DNA of 64,000 nucleotides from Megalopta genalis (lineage: Eukaryota; Arthropoda; Insecta; Hymenoptera; Halictidae): the NCBI RefSeq assembly GCF_051020955.1, contig NW_027476969.1, forward strand, positions 49,833 through 113,832, given 5' to 3'. This document shows, piece by piece, positions 41,044 to 54,790 of this stretch. The number at the start of each line of letters is the position of its first letter. Within the stretch, counting starts at the first letter, position 1. The notes under the pieces were generated by a model that worked only from the letters and a program-made list of their open reading frames with translations, searched no databases and was not told the origin of the DNA. A program made the position numbers and the translations under genes.

Positions 41044-42230
41044 TGCGAAGTAGATGGATTATCTTCGAATGCATGCGACAAATGGTTTAGCTTCAAATAC
41101 TTGTGATGAACATGATTTAGCTGCAACTGCATGCGAAAAAAACGAGTTTAGCTTCAAATCCATGCGAAACACATGATTTAGCTTCAAATCAATGCGAATT
41201 AGAAGGGTTATCTTCGACTCCATGCGAAACATATGATATAGCTTCAAATACTTGTGATATACATGATTTAGATTCAACAGCATGCGAAACAAACGAGTTA
41301 GCTTCAAATCCATGCGAAAAACATGATTTAGCTTCAAAACAATGCGAAGTAGATGGATTATCTTCGAATTCATGCGAAACAAATGGTTTATCTTCAAATA
41401 CTTGTGATATACATGATTTAGCTTTAACAGCATGCGAAACAAACGAGTTATTATTCAAATCCAATCGAAACACATGATTTAGCTTCAAATGAATGCGAAG
41501 AACATGGATTATCTTCGAATCCATGCGAAACAAATGGTTTAGCTTCAAATACTTGTGATGTACATGATTTAGCTTCAACTGCATGCGAAAAAAACGAGTT
41601 AGCTTCAAATCCATGCGAAACACATGATTTAGCTTCAAATCAATGCCAAGTGGAAGGATTACCTTCGAATCCATGCGAAACGAATAGTTTAGCTTCAAAT
41701 ACTTGTGATATACATGGTTCAGCTTCAACTGCATGCGAAACAAACGAGTTAGCTTCAAATCCATGCGAAACACATGATTTAGCTTCAAATCAATACGAAG
41801 TAGGAGGCTTATCTTCGAATCCATGCGAAACAAATGGTTTAGCTTCAAATACTTGTGATATACATGATTTAGCTTCAACAGCATGCGAAAAAAACGAGTT
41901 AGCTTCAAATCCATGCGAAACACATGATTTAGCTTCAAATCAATGCGAAGTAGGAGGCTTATCTTCGAATCCATGCGAAACAAATGGTTTAGCTTCAAAT
42001 ACTTGTGATATACATGATTTAGCTTCAACAGCATGCGAAACAAACGAGTTATCTTCAAATCCAAGCGAAACACATGATTTAGCTTCAAATTAATGCGAAG
42101 TAGATGGATTATCTTCGAATGCATGCGACAAATGGTTTAGCTTCAAATACTTGTGATGTACATGATTTAGCTTCAACTGCATGCGAAAAAAACGAGTTAG
42201 CTTCAAATCCATGCGAAACACATGATTTAG

Positions 42231-44330
42231 CTTCAAATCAATGCGAAGTAGGAGGCTTATCTTCGAATCCATGCGAAACAAATGGTTTAGCTTCAAATAC
42301 TTGTGATATACATGATTTAGCTTCAACAGCATGCGAAACAAACGAGTTATCTTCAAATCCAAGCGAAACACATGATTTAGCTTCAAATTAATGCGAAGTA
42401 GATGGATTATCTTCGAATGCATGCGACAAATGGTTTAGCTTCAAATACTTGTGATGAACATGATTTAGCTGCAACTGCATGCGAAAAAAACGAGTTTAGC
42501 TTCAAATCCATGCGAAACACATGATTTAGCTTCAAATCAATGCGAATTAGAAGGGTTATCTTCGAATCCATGCGAAACATATGATATAGCTTCAAATACT
42601 TGTGATATACATGATTTAGATTCAACAGCATGCGAAACAAACGAGTTAGCTTCAAATCCATGCGAAAAACATGATTTAGCTTCAAAACAATGCGAAGTAG
42701 ATGGATTATCTTCGAATCCATGCGAAACAAATGGTTTATCTTCAAATACTTGTGATATACATGATTTAGCTTTAACAGCATGCGAAACAAACGAGTTATT
42801 ATTCAAATCCAATCGAAACACATGATTTAGCTTCAAATGAATGCGAAGAACATGGATTATCTTCGAATCCATGCGAAACAAATGGTTTAGCTTCAAATAC
42901 TTGTGATGTACATGATTTAGCTTCAACTGCATGCGAAAAAAACGAGTTAGCTTCAAATCCATGCGAAACACATGATTTATCTTCAAATCTATGCGAAGTA
43001 GAAGGCTGATTTTCGAATCCATGCGAAGCAAATGGTTTGGCTTCAAATACTTGCGATATACATGATTTAGCTTCAACTGCATGCGAAACAAACGAGTTAA
43101 CTTGAAATCCATGCGAAACACATGATTTAGCTTCAAATCAATGCGAAGTGGAAGGCTTACCTTCGAATCCATGCGAAACAAATGGTTTATCTTCAAATAC
43201 TTGTGATATACATGATTTAGCTTTAACAGCATGCGAAACAAACGAGTTATCTTCAAATCCAATCGAAACACATGATTTAGCTTCAAATGAATGCGAAGAA
43301 CATGGATTATCTTCGAATCCATGCGATACAAATGGTTTAGCTTCAAATACTTGTGATGTACATGATTTAGCTTCAACTGCATGCGAAACAAACGAGTTAG
43401 ATTCAAATCCATGCGAAACACATGATTTAGCTTCAAATCAATGCGAAGTAGAAGGCTTATGTTCGAATCCATGCGAAACAATTGGATTAGCTTCGTATAC
43501 TTGCGATATACATGATTTAGCTTCAACAGCATGCGAAATAAACGAGTTAGATTCAAATCCATGCGAAACACATGATTTAACTTCAAATCAATGCGAAGTA
43601 GAAGGGTTATCTTCGAATCCATGCGAAACAAATGGTTTAGCTGCAAATACTTGTGATATACATGATTTAGTTTCAACTGCATGCGAAACAAACGAGTTAA
43701 CTTCAAATCCATGCGAAACACATGATTTAGCTTCAAATGAATTCGAATTAGAAGGGTTATCTTCGAATCCATGCGAAACATATGATATAGCTTCAAATAC
43801 TTGTGATATACATGATTTAGATTCAACAGCATGCGAAACAAACGAGTTAGCTTCAAATCCATGCGAAACACATGATTTAGCTTCAAATCAATGCGAAGTA
43901 GATGGATTATCTTCGATTCCATGCGAAACAAATGGTTTAGCTTCAAATACTTGTGATGTACATGATTTAGCTTCAACTGCATGCGAAAAAAACGAGTTAG
44001 CTTCAAATCCATGCGAAACACATGATTTATCTTCAAATCAATGCGAAGTAGAAGGCTGATTTTCGAATCCATGCGAAGCAAATGGTTTGGCTTCAAATAC
44101 TTGTGATATACATGATTTAGCTTCAATTGCATGCGAAACAAACGAGTTAACTTCAAATCCATGCGAAACACATGATTTAGCTTCAAATCAATGCGAAGTA
44201 GGAGGCTTATCTTCGAATCCATGCGAAACATATGATATAGCTTCAAATACTTGTGATATACACGATTTAGCTTCAACAGCATGCGAAACAAACGAGTTAG
44301 ATTCAAATCCATGCGAAACACATGATTTAA
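42231..44330 (+). repeat. 2,100-bp tandem duplication, copy 1
   Basis: Bases 42241 to 44340 match 44341 to 46440 line by line with no difference that I could find, including all rare forms (cttgaaatcc, cttcgtatac, aaatctatgcg, gatgaacatg, gcgatacaaatgg). The period is exactly fourteen units. Upstream of about 42231 and downstream of about 46441 the match breaks. Confidence 0.92.
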
Positions 44331-46430
44331 CTTCAAATCAATGCGAAGTAGGAGGCTTATCTTCGAATCCATGCGAAACAAATGGTTTAGCTTCAAATAC
44401 TTGTGATATACATGATTTAGCTTCAACAGCATGCGAAACAAACGAGTTATCTTCAAATCCAAGCGAAACACATGATTTAGCTTCAAATTAATGCGAAGTA
44501 GATGGATTATCTTCGAATGCATGCGACAAATGGTTTAGCTTCAAATACTTGTGATGAACATGATTTAGCTGCAACTGCATGCGAAAAAAACGAGTTTAGC
44601 TTCAAATCCATGCGAAACACATGATTTAGCTTCAAATCAATGCGAATTAGAAGGGTTATCTTCGAATCCATGCGAAACATATGATATAGCTTCAAATACT
44701 TGTGATATACATGATTTAGATTCAACAGCATGCGAAACAAACGAGTTAGCTTCAAATCCATGCGAAAAACATGATTTAGCTTCAAAACAATGCGAAGTAG
44801 ATGGATTATCTTCGAATCCATGCGAAACAAATGGTTTATCTTCAAATACTTGTGATATACATGATTTAGCTTTAACAGCATGCGAAACAAACGAGTTATT
44901 ATTCAAATCCAATCGAAACACATGATTTAGCTTCAAATGAATGCGAAGAACATGGATTATCTTCGAATCCATGCGAAACAAATGGTTTAGCTTCAAATAC
45001 TTGTGATGTACATGATTTAGCTTCAACTGCATGCGAAAAAAACGAGTTAGCTTCAAATCCATGCGAAACACATGATTTATCTTCAAATCTATGCGAAGTA
45101 GAAGGCTGATTTTCGAATCCATGCGAAGCAAATGGTTTGGCTTCAAATACTTGCGATATACATGATTTAGCTTCAACTGCATGCGAAACAAACGAGTTAA
45201 CTTGAAATCCATGCGAAACACATGATTTAGCTTCAAATCAATGCGAAGTGGAAGGCTTACCTTCGAATCCATGCGAAACAAATGGTTTATCTTCAAATAC
45301 TTGTGATATACATGATTTAGCTTTAACAGCATGCGAAACAAACGAGTTATCTTCAAATCCAATCGAAACACATGATTTAGCTTCAAATGAATGCGAAGAA
45401 CATGGATTATCTTCGAATCCATGCGATACAAATGGTTTAGCTTCAAATACTTGTGATGTACATGATTTAGCTTCAACTGCATGCGAAACAAACGAGTTAG
45501 ATTCAAATCCATGCGAAACACATGATTTAGCTTCAAATCAATGCGAAGTAGAAGGCTTATGTTCGAATCCATGCGAAACAATTGGATTAGCTTCGTATAC
45601 TTGCGATATACATGATTTAGCTTCAACAGCATGCGAAATAAACGAGTTAGATTCAAATCCATGCGAAACACATGATTTAACTTCAAATCAATGCGAAGTA
45701 GAAGGGTTATCTTCGAATCCATGCGAAACAAATGGTTTAGCTGCAAATACTTGTGATATACATGATTTAGTTTCAACTGCATGCGAAACAAACGAGTTAA
45801 CTTCAAATCCATGCGAAACACATGATTTAGCTTCAAATGAATTCGAATTAGAAGGGTTATCTTCGAATCCATGCGAAACATATGATATAGCTTCAAATAC
45901 TTGTGATATACATGATTTAGATTCAACAGCATGCGAAACAAACGAGTTAGCTTCAAATCCATGCGAAACACATGATTTAGCTTCAAATCAATGCGAAGTA
46001 GATGGATTATCTTCGATTCCATGCGAAACAAATGGTTTAGCTTCAAATACTTGTGATGTACATGATTTAGCTTCAACTGCATGCGAAAAAAACGAGTTAG
46101 CTTCAAATCCATGCGAAACACATGATTTATCTTCAAATCAATGCGAAGTAGAAGGCTGATTTTCGAATCCATGCGAAGCAAATGGTTTGGCTTCAAATAC
46201 TTGTGATATACATGATTTAGCTTCAATTGCATGCGAAACAAACGAGTTAACTTCAAATCCATGCGAAACACATGATTTAGCTTCAAATCAATGCGAAGTA
46301 GGAGGCTTATCTTCGAATCCATGCGAAACATATGATATAGCTTCAAATACTTGTGATATACACGATTTAGCTTCAACAGCATGCGAAACAAACGAGTTAG
46401 ATTCAAATCCATGCGAAACACATGATTTAA
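44331..46430 (+). repeat. 2,100-bp tandem duplication, copy 2
   Basis: Second copy of 42231-44330. The conceptual plus-strand 303-residue frames at 43148-44059 and 45248-46159 are the same. After 46441 this copy continues with gtagaagggttatc where copy 1 continues with gtaggaggcttatc, which fixes the right breakpoint to within one subunit. Confidence 0.92.
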
Positions 46431-47072
46431 CTTCAAATCAATGCGAAGTAGAAGGGTTATCTTCGAATCCATGCGAAACAAATGGTTTAGCTGCAAATAC
46501 TTGTGATATACATGATTTAGATTCAACTGCATGCGAAACAAACGAGTTAACTTCAAATCCATGCGAAACACATGATTTAGCTTCAAATCAATGCGAAGTG
46601 GAAGACTTACCTTCGAAACCATGCGAAACATATGATATAGCTTCAAATACTTGTGATATACATGGTTCAGTTTCAACTGCATGCGAAACAAACGAGTTAG
46701 CTTCAAATCCATGCGAAACACATTATTTAGCTTCAAATCAATGCGAAGTGGAAGGCTTACCTTCGAATCCATGCGAAACGAATAGTTTAGCTTCAAATAC
46801 TTGTGATATACATGGTTCAGCTTCAACTGCATGCGAAAAAAACGAGTTAGCTTCAAATCCATGCGAAACACATGATTTAGCTTCAAATCAATGCGAAGTA
46901 GGAGGCTTATCTTCGAATCCATGCGAAACAAATGGTTTAGCTTCAAATACTTGTGATATACATGATTTAGCTTCAACAGCATGCGAAACAAACGAGTTAT
47001 CTTCAAATCCAAGCGAAACACATGATTTAGCTTCAAATTAATGCGAAGTAGATGGATTATCTTCGAATGCAT
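44637..47072 (-). other. Longest minus-strand open frame, 811 codons; probably not a gene
   Basis: It starts at an ATG in the palindromic ATGCAT of the 2-bp-deletion form of S2. Most of it reads a basic, hydrophobic decapeptide of the type K-L-N-H-[VL]-F-R-M-[DL]-L. After a frame change caused by indels near 44.9 kb it reads a second pattern, with S-H-[GA]-F-E-A. A frame that changes its repeat pattern midway and is broken at other array positions is not what a maintained coding region shows. Comparable frames are at 37292-39601 (769 codons) and 28938-31076 (712 codons). Confidence 0.08.
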
Positions 47073-47685
47073 GCGACAAATGGTTTAGCTTCAAATACTT
47101 GTGATGTACATGATTTAGCTTCAACTGCATGCGAAAAAAACGAGTTTAGCTTCAAATCCATGCGAAACACATGATTTAGCTTCAAATCAATGCGAATTAG
47201 AAGGGTTATCTTCGAATCCATGCGAAACATATGATATAGCTTCAAATACTTGTGATATACATGATTTAGATTCAACAGCATGCGAAACAAACGAGTTAGC
47301 TTCAAATCCATGCGAAACACATGATTTAGCTTCAAAACAATGCGAAGTAGATGGATTATCTTCGAATCCATGCGAAACAAATGGTTTATCTTCAAATACT
47401 TGTGATATACGTGATTTAGCTTTAACAGCATGCGAAACAAACGAGTTATCTTCAAATCCAATCGAAACACATGATTTAGCTTCAAATGAATGCGAAGAAC
47501 ATGGATTATCTTCGAATCCATGCGAAACAAATGGTTTAGCTTCAAATACTTGTGATGTACATGATTTAGCTTCAACTGCATGCGAAAAAAACGAGTTAGC
47601 TTCAAATCCATGCGAAACACATGATTTATCTTCAAATCAATGCGAAGTAGAAGGCTGATTTTCGAATCCATGCGAAGCAAATGGT

Positions 47686-48888
47686 TTGGCTTCAAATACT
47701 TGTGATATACATGATTTAGCTTCAACTGCATGCGAAACAAACGAGTTAACTTCAAATCCATGCGAAACACATGATTTAGCTTCAAATCAATGCGAAGTAG
47801 GAGGCTTATCTTCGAATCCATGCGAAACATATGATATAGCTTCAAATAGTTGTGATATACACGATTTAGCTTCAACATCATGCGAAACAAACGAGTTAGA
47901 TTCAAATCCATGCGAAACACATGATTTAACTTCAAATCAATGCGAAGTAGAAGGGTTATCTTCGAATCCATGCGAAACAAATGGTTTAGCTGCAAATACT
48001 TGTGATATACATGATTTAGATTCAACTGCATGCGAAACAAACGAGTTAGATTCAAATCCATGCGAAACACATGATTTAGCTTCAAATCAATGCGAAGTGG
48101 AAGGCTTACCTTCGAAACCATGCGAAACATATGATATAGCTTCAAATACTTGTGATATACATGGTTCAGTTTCAACTGCATGCGAAACAAACGAGTTAGC
48201 TTCAAATCCATGCGAAACACATTATTTAGCTTCAAATCAATGCGAAGTAGGAGGCTTATCTTCGAATCCATGGAAAACAAATGATATAGCCTCAAATACT
48301 TGTGATATACACGATTTAGCTTCAACAGCATGCGAAACAAACGAGTTAGATTCAAATCCATGGGAAACACATGATTTAGCTTCAAATCAATGCGAAGTAG
48401 AAGGCTTATGTTCGAATCCATGCGAAACAATTGGATTAGCTTCATATACCTGCGATATACATGATTTAGATTCAACAGCATGCGAAATAAACGAGTTAGA
48501 TTCAAATCCATGCGAAACACATGATTTAACTTCAAATCAATGCGAAGTAGAAGGGTTATCTTCGAATCCATGCGAAACAAATGGTTTAGCTGCTAATACT
48601 TGTGATATACATGATTTAGCTTCAACTGCATGCGAAACAAACGAGTTAACTTCAAATCCATGCGAAACACATGATTTAGCTTCAAATCAATGCGAAGTGG
48701 AAGGCTTACCTTCGAATCCATGCGAAACGAATAGTTTAGCTTCAAATACTTGTGATATACATGGTTCAGCTTCAACTGCATGCGAAACAAACGAGTTAGC
48801 TTCAAATCCATGCGAAACACATGATTTAGCTTCAAATCAATGCGAAGTAGGAGGCTTATCTTCGAATCCATGCGAAACAAATGGTTAA
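47686..48888 (+). other. Plus-strand open frame, 400 codons, duplicated; probably not a gene
   Basis: It opens at TTG in ggtttggcttc and ends at TAA in atggttaagc. An equal frame is at 55389-56591, the offset of the 7.7-kb duplication. Same decapeptide pattern, with no Met inside. Identity between the two reflects recent duplication of the DNA, not independent conservation. Confidence 0.12.
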
Positions 48889-51800
48889 GCTTCAAATACT
48901 TGTGATATACATGATTTAGCTTCAACAGCATGCGAAACAAACGAGTTATCTTCAAATCCAAGCGAAACACATGATTTAGCTTCAAATTAATGCGAAGTAG
49001 ATGGATTATCTTCGAATGCATGCGACAAATGGTTTAGCTTCAAATACTTGTGATGTACATGATTTAGCTTCAACTGCATGCGAAAAAAACGAGTTAGCTT
49101 CAAATCCATGCGAAACACATGATTTAGCTTCAAATCAATGCGAAGTAGGAGGCTTATCTTCGAATCCATGCGAAACAAATGGTTTAGCTTCAAATACTTG
49201 TGATATACATGATTTAGCTTCAACAGCATGCGAAACAAACGAGTTATCTTCAAATCCAAGCGAAACACATGATTTAGCTTCAAATTAATGCGAAGTAGAT
49301 GGATTATCTTCGAATGCATGCGACAAATGGTTTAGCTTCAAATACTTGTGATGTACATGATTTAGCTTCAACTGCATGCGAAAAAAACGAGTTTAGCTTC
49401 AAATCCATGCGAAACACATGATTTAGCTTCAAATCAATGCGAATTAGAAGGGTTATCTTCGAATCCATGCGAAACATATGATATAGCTTCAAATACTTGT
49501 GATATACATGATTTAGATTCAACAGCATGCGAAACAAACGAGTTAGCTTCAAATCCATGCGAAACACATGATTTAGCTTCAAAACAATGCGAAGTAGATG
49601 GATTATCTTCGAATCCATGCGAAACAAATGGTTTATCTTCAAATACTTGTGATATACATGATTTAGCTTTAACAGCATGCGAAACAAACGAGTTATCTTC
49701 AAATCCAATCGAAACACATGATTTAGCTTCAAATGAATGCGAAGAACATGGATTATCTTCGAATCCATGCGAAACAAATGGTTTAGCTTCAAATACTTGT
49801 GATGTACATGATTTAGCTTCAACTGCATGCGAAAAAAACGAGTTAGCTTCAAATCCATGCGAAACACATGATTTATCTTCAAATCTATGCGAAGTAGAAG
49901 GCTGATTTTCGAATCCATGCGAAGCAAATGGTTTGGCTTCAAATACTTGTGATATACATGATTTAGCTTCAACTGCATGCGAAACAAACGAGTTAACTTC
50001 AAATCCATGCGAAACACATGATTTAGCTTCAAATCAATGCGAAGTGGAAGGCTTACCTTCGAATCCATGCGAAACATATGATATAGCTTCAAATACTTGT
50101 GAAATACATGGTTCAGCTTCAACTGCATGCGAAACAAACGAGTTAGCTTCAAATCCATGCGAAACACATGATTTAACTTCAAATCAATGCGAAGTAGGAG
50201 GCTTATCTTCGAATCCACGCGAAACATATGATATAGCTTCAAATACTTGTGATGTACACGATTTAGCTTCAACAGCATGCGAAACAAACGAGTTAGATTC
50301 AAATCCATGCGAAACACATGATTTAGCTTCAAATCAATGCGAAGTAGAAGGCTTATGTTCGAATCCATGCGAAACAATTGGATTAGCTTCATATACTTGC
50401 GATATACATGATTTAGCTTCAACAGCATGCGAAATAAACGAGTTAGATTCAAATCCATGCAAAACACATGATTTAACTTCAAATCAATGCGAAGTAGAAG
50501 GGTTATCTTCGAATCCATGCGAAACAAATGGTTTAGCTGCAAATACTTGTGATATACATGATTTAGTTTCAACTGCATGCGAAACCAACGAGTTAACTTC
50601 AAATCCATGCGAAACACATGATTTAGCTTCAAATCAATGCGAAGTAGGAGGCTTATCTTCGAATCCATGCGAAACAAATGGTTTAGCTGCAAATACTTGT
50701 GATATACATGATTTAGCTTCAACTGCATGCGAAACAAACGAGTTAACTTCAAATCCATGCGAAACACATGATTTAGCTTCAAATCAATGCGAAGTGGAAG
50801 GCTTACCTTCGAATCCATGCGAAACGAATAGTTTAGCTTCAAATACTTGTGATATACATGGTTCAGCTTCAACTGCATGCGAAACAAACGAGTTAGCTTC
50901 AAATCCATGCGAAACACATGATTTAGCTTAAAATCAATGCGAAGTAGGAGACTTATCTTCGAATCCATGCGAAACAAATGGTTTAGCTTCAAATTCTTGT
51001 GATATACATGATTTAGCTTCAACAGTTTGCGAAACAAACGAGTTATCATCAAATCCAAGCGAAACACATGATTTAGCTTCAAATTAATGCGAAGTAGATG
51101 GATTATCTTCGAATGCTTGCGACAAATGGTTTAGCTTCAAATTCTTGTGATGTACATGATTTAGCTTCAACTGCATGCGAAAAAAACGTGTGTAGCTTCA
51201 AATCCATGCGAAACACATAATTTAGTTTTAAATCAATGCGAATTAGAAGGGTTATCTTCGAATCCATGCGAAACATATGATATAGCTTCAAATACTTGTG
51301 ATATACATGATTTAGATTCAACAGCATGCGAAACAAACGAGTTAGCTTCAAATCCATGCGAAACACATGATTTAGCTCCAAATCAATGCGAAGTAGATGG
51401 ATTATCTTCGAATCCATGCGAAACAAATGGTTTATCATCAAATACTTGTGATATACATGATTTAGCTTTAACAGCATGCGAAACAAACGAGTTATCTTCA
51501 AATCCAATCGAAACACATGATTTAGCTTCAAGTGAATGCGAAGAACTTGGATTATCTTCGAATCCATGCGAAACAAATGTTTTAGCTTCAAATACTTGTG
51601 ATGTACATGATTTAGCTTCAACTGCATGCGAAAAAAACGAGTTAGCTTCAAATCCATGCGAAACACATCATTTAGCATCTAATCAATGCGAAGTAGAAGC
51701 CTGATTTTCGAATCCATGCGAAGCAAATGGTTTGGCTTCTAATACTTGTGATACACTTGATTTAGCTTCAACAGCATGCGAAACAAACGAGTTAGATTCA

Positions 51801-54550
51801 AATCCATGCGAAACACATGATTTAGCTTCAAATCAATGCGAAGTGGAAGGCTTACCTTCGAAACCATGCGAAACATATGATATAGCTTCAAATACTTGTG
51901 ATATACATGGTTCAGCTTCAACTGCATGCGAAACAAACGAGTTAGCTTCAAATCCATGCGAAACACATTATTTAGCTTCAAATCAATGCGAAGTAGGAGG
52001 CTTATCTTCGAATCCATGGAAAACAAATGATATAGCCTCAAATACTTGTGATATACACGATTTAGCTTCAACAGCATGCGAAACAAACGAGTTAGATTCA
52101 AATCCATGCGAAACACATGATTTAGCTTCAAATCAATGCGAAGTAGAAGGCTTATGTTCGAATCCATGCGAAACAATTGGATTAGCTTCATATACTTGCG
52201 ATATACATGATTTAGATTCAACAGCATGCGAAATAAACGAGTTAGATTCAAATCCATGCGAAACACATGATTTAACTTCAAATCAATGCGAAGTAGAAGG
52301 GTTATCTTCGAATCCATGCGAAACAAATGGTTTAGCTGCTAATACTTGTGATATACATGATTTAGCTTCAACTGCATGCGAAACAAACGAGTTAACTTCA
52401 AATCCATGCGAAACACATGATTTAGCTTCAAATCAATGCAAAGTGGAAGGCTTACCTTCGAATCCATGCGAAACGAATAGTTTAGCTTCAAATACTTGTG
52501 ATATACATGGTTCAGCTTCAACTGCATGCGAAACAAACGAGTTAGCTTCAAATCCATGCGAAACACATGATTTAGCTTCAAATCAATGCGAAGTAGGAGG
52601 CTTATCTTCGAATCCATGCGAAACAAATGGTTAAGCTTCAAATACTTGTGATATACATGATTTAGCTTCAACAGCATGCGAAACAAACGAGTTATCTTCA
52701 AATCCAAGCGAAACACATGATTTAGCTTCAAATTAATGCGAAGTAGATGGATTATCTTCGAATGCATGCGACAAATGGTTTAGCTTCAAATACTTGTGAT
52801 GTACATGATTTAGCTTCAACTGCATGCGAAAAAAACGAGTTAGCTTCAAATCCATGCGAAACACATGATTTAGCTTCAAATCAATGCGAAGTAGGAGGCT
52901 TATCTTCGAATCCATGCGAAACAAATGGTTTAGCTTCAAATACTTGTGATATACATGATTTAGCTTCAACAGCATGCGAAACAAACGAGTTATCTTCAAA
53001 TCCAAGCGAAACACATGATTTAGCTTCAAATTAATGCGAAGTAGATGGATTATCTTCGAATGCATGCGACAAATGGTTTAGCTTCAAATACTTGTGATGT
53101 ACATGATTTAGCTTCAACTGCATGCGAAAAAAACGAGTTTAGCTTCAAATCCATGCGAAACACATGATTTAGCTTCAAATCAATGCGAATTAGAAGGGTT
53201 ATCTTCGAATCCATGCGAAACATATGATATAGCTTCAAATACTTGTGATATACATGATTTAGATTCAACAGCATGCGAAACAAACGAGTTAGCTTCAAAT
53301 CCATGCGAAACACATGATTTAGCTTCAAAACAATGCGAAGTAGATGGATTATCTTCGAATCCATGCGAAACAAATGGTTTATCTTCAAATACTTGTGATA
53401 TACATGATTTAGCTTTAACAGCATGCGAAACAAACGAGTTATCTTCAAATCCAATCGAAACACATGATTTAGCTTCAAATGAATGCGAAGAACATGGATT
53501 ATCTTCGAATCCATGCGAAACAAATGGTTTAGCTTCAAATACTTGTGATGTACATGATTTAGCTTCAACGGCATGCGAAAAAAACGAGTTAGCTTCAAAT
53601 CCATGCGAAACACATGATTTATCTTCAAATCTATGCGAAGTAGAAGGCTGATTTTCGAATCCATGCGAAGCAAATGGTTTGGCTTCAAATACTTGTGATA
53701 TACATGATTTAGCTTCAACTGCATGCGAAACAAACGAGTTAACTTCAAATCCATGCGAAACACATGATTTAGCTTCAAATCAATGCGAAGTGGAAGGCTT
53801 ACCTTCGAATCCATGCGAAACATATGATATAGCTTCAAATACTTGTGAAATACATGGTTCAGCTTCAACTGCATGCGAAACAAACGAGTTAGCTTCAAAT
53901 CCATGCGAAACACATGATTTAACTTCAAATCAATGCGAAGTAGGAGGCTTATCTTCGAATCCACGCGAAACATATGATATAGCTTCAAATACTTGTGATG
54001 TACACGATTTAGCTTCAACAGCATGCGAAACAAACGAGTTAGATTCAAATCCATGCGAAACACATGATTTAGCTTCAAATCAATGCGAAGTAGAAGGCTT
54101 ATGTTCGAATCCATGCGAAACAATTGGATTAGCTTCATATACTTGCGATATACATGATTTAGTTTCAACTGCATGCGAAACAAACGAGTTAACTTCAAAT
54201 CCATGCGAAACACATGATGTAGCTTCAAATCAATGCGAAGTAGGAGGCTTATCTTCGAATCCATGCGAAACAAATGGTTTAGCTTCAAATACTTGTGATA
54301 TACATGATTTAGCTTCAACAGCATGCGAAACAAACGAGTTATCTTCAAAGCCAAGCGAAACACATGATTTAGCTTCCAATTAATGCGAAGTAGATGGATT
54401 ATCTTCGAATGCATGCGACAAATGGTTTAGCTTCAAATACTTGTGATGTACATGATTTAGCTTCAACTGCATGCGAAAAAAACGTGTGTAGCTTCAAATC
54501 CATGCGAAACACATAATTTAGTTTTAAATCAATGCGAATTAGAAGGGTTA

Positions 54551-54580
54551 TCTTCGAATCCATGCGAAACACATGATTTA
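54551..54580 (+). repeat. Hybrid subunit S2/S5
   Basis: The subunit begins as S2 (tcttcgaatcc) and ends as S5 (cacatgattta), joined in atgcgaaaca, which removes 90 bp (parts of S2 to S5). The same hybrid is at 61504-61533, at the copy A to copy B offset of 6,953, so it predates the 7.7-kb duplication. Confidence 0.87.
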
Positions 54581-54790
54581 GCTCCAAATCAATGCGAAGT
54601 AGGTGGATTATCTTCGAATCCATGCGAAACAAATGGTTTATCTTCAAATACTTGTGATGTACATGATTTAGCTTTAACAGCATGCGAAACAAACGAGTTA
54701 TCTTCAAATCCAATCGAAACACATGATTTAGCTTCAAGTGAATGCGAAGAACATGGATTATCTTCGAATCCATGCGAAACTAATGTTTTA

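Larger units (their letters stand above)
40258..42953 (+). repeat. Tandem duplication, 1,348-bp period
   Basis: Copy 1 is about 40258-41605 and copy 2 about 41606-42953. The period is nine 150-bp units minus 2 bp. It contains two copies of a 2-bp deletion (-4) and two single-base gains (+2): cgagttta for cgagtta, and gagttattattc for gagttatcttc. Small differences between copies include cgactcc against cgaatcc and gaattcatg against gaatccatg. The right copy overlaps the start of the 2,100-bp duplication. Confidence 0.85.
47088..54790 (+). repeat. 7.7-kb tandem duplication, copy A
   Basis: Copy A is 7,703 bp and is followed directly by copy B (54791-61743). The offset is 7,703 from 47.1 to about 50 kb, then 6,953, then 6,803, then 6,953. 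These steps correspond to the loss in B of one 750-bp and one 150-bp segment and a later 150-bp difference in the other sense. Shared rare forms include aatagttgtgat, caacatcatgcg, ccatggaaaac and aaaacgtgtgtagc. Confidence 0.88.
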
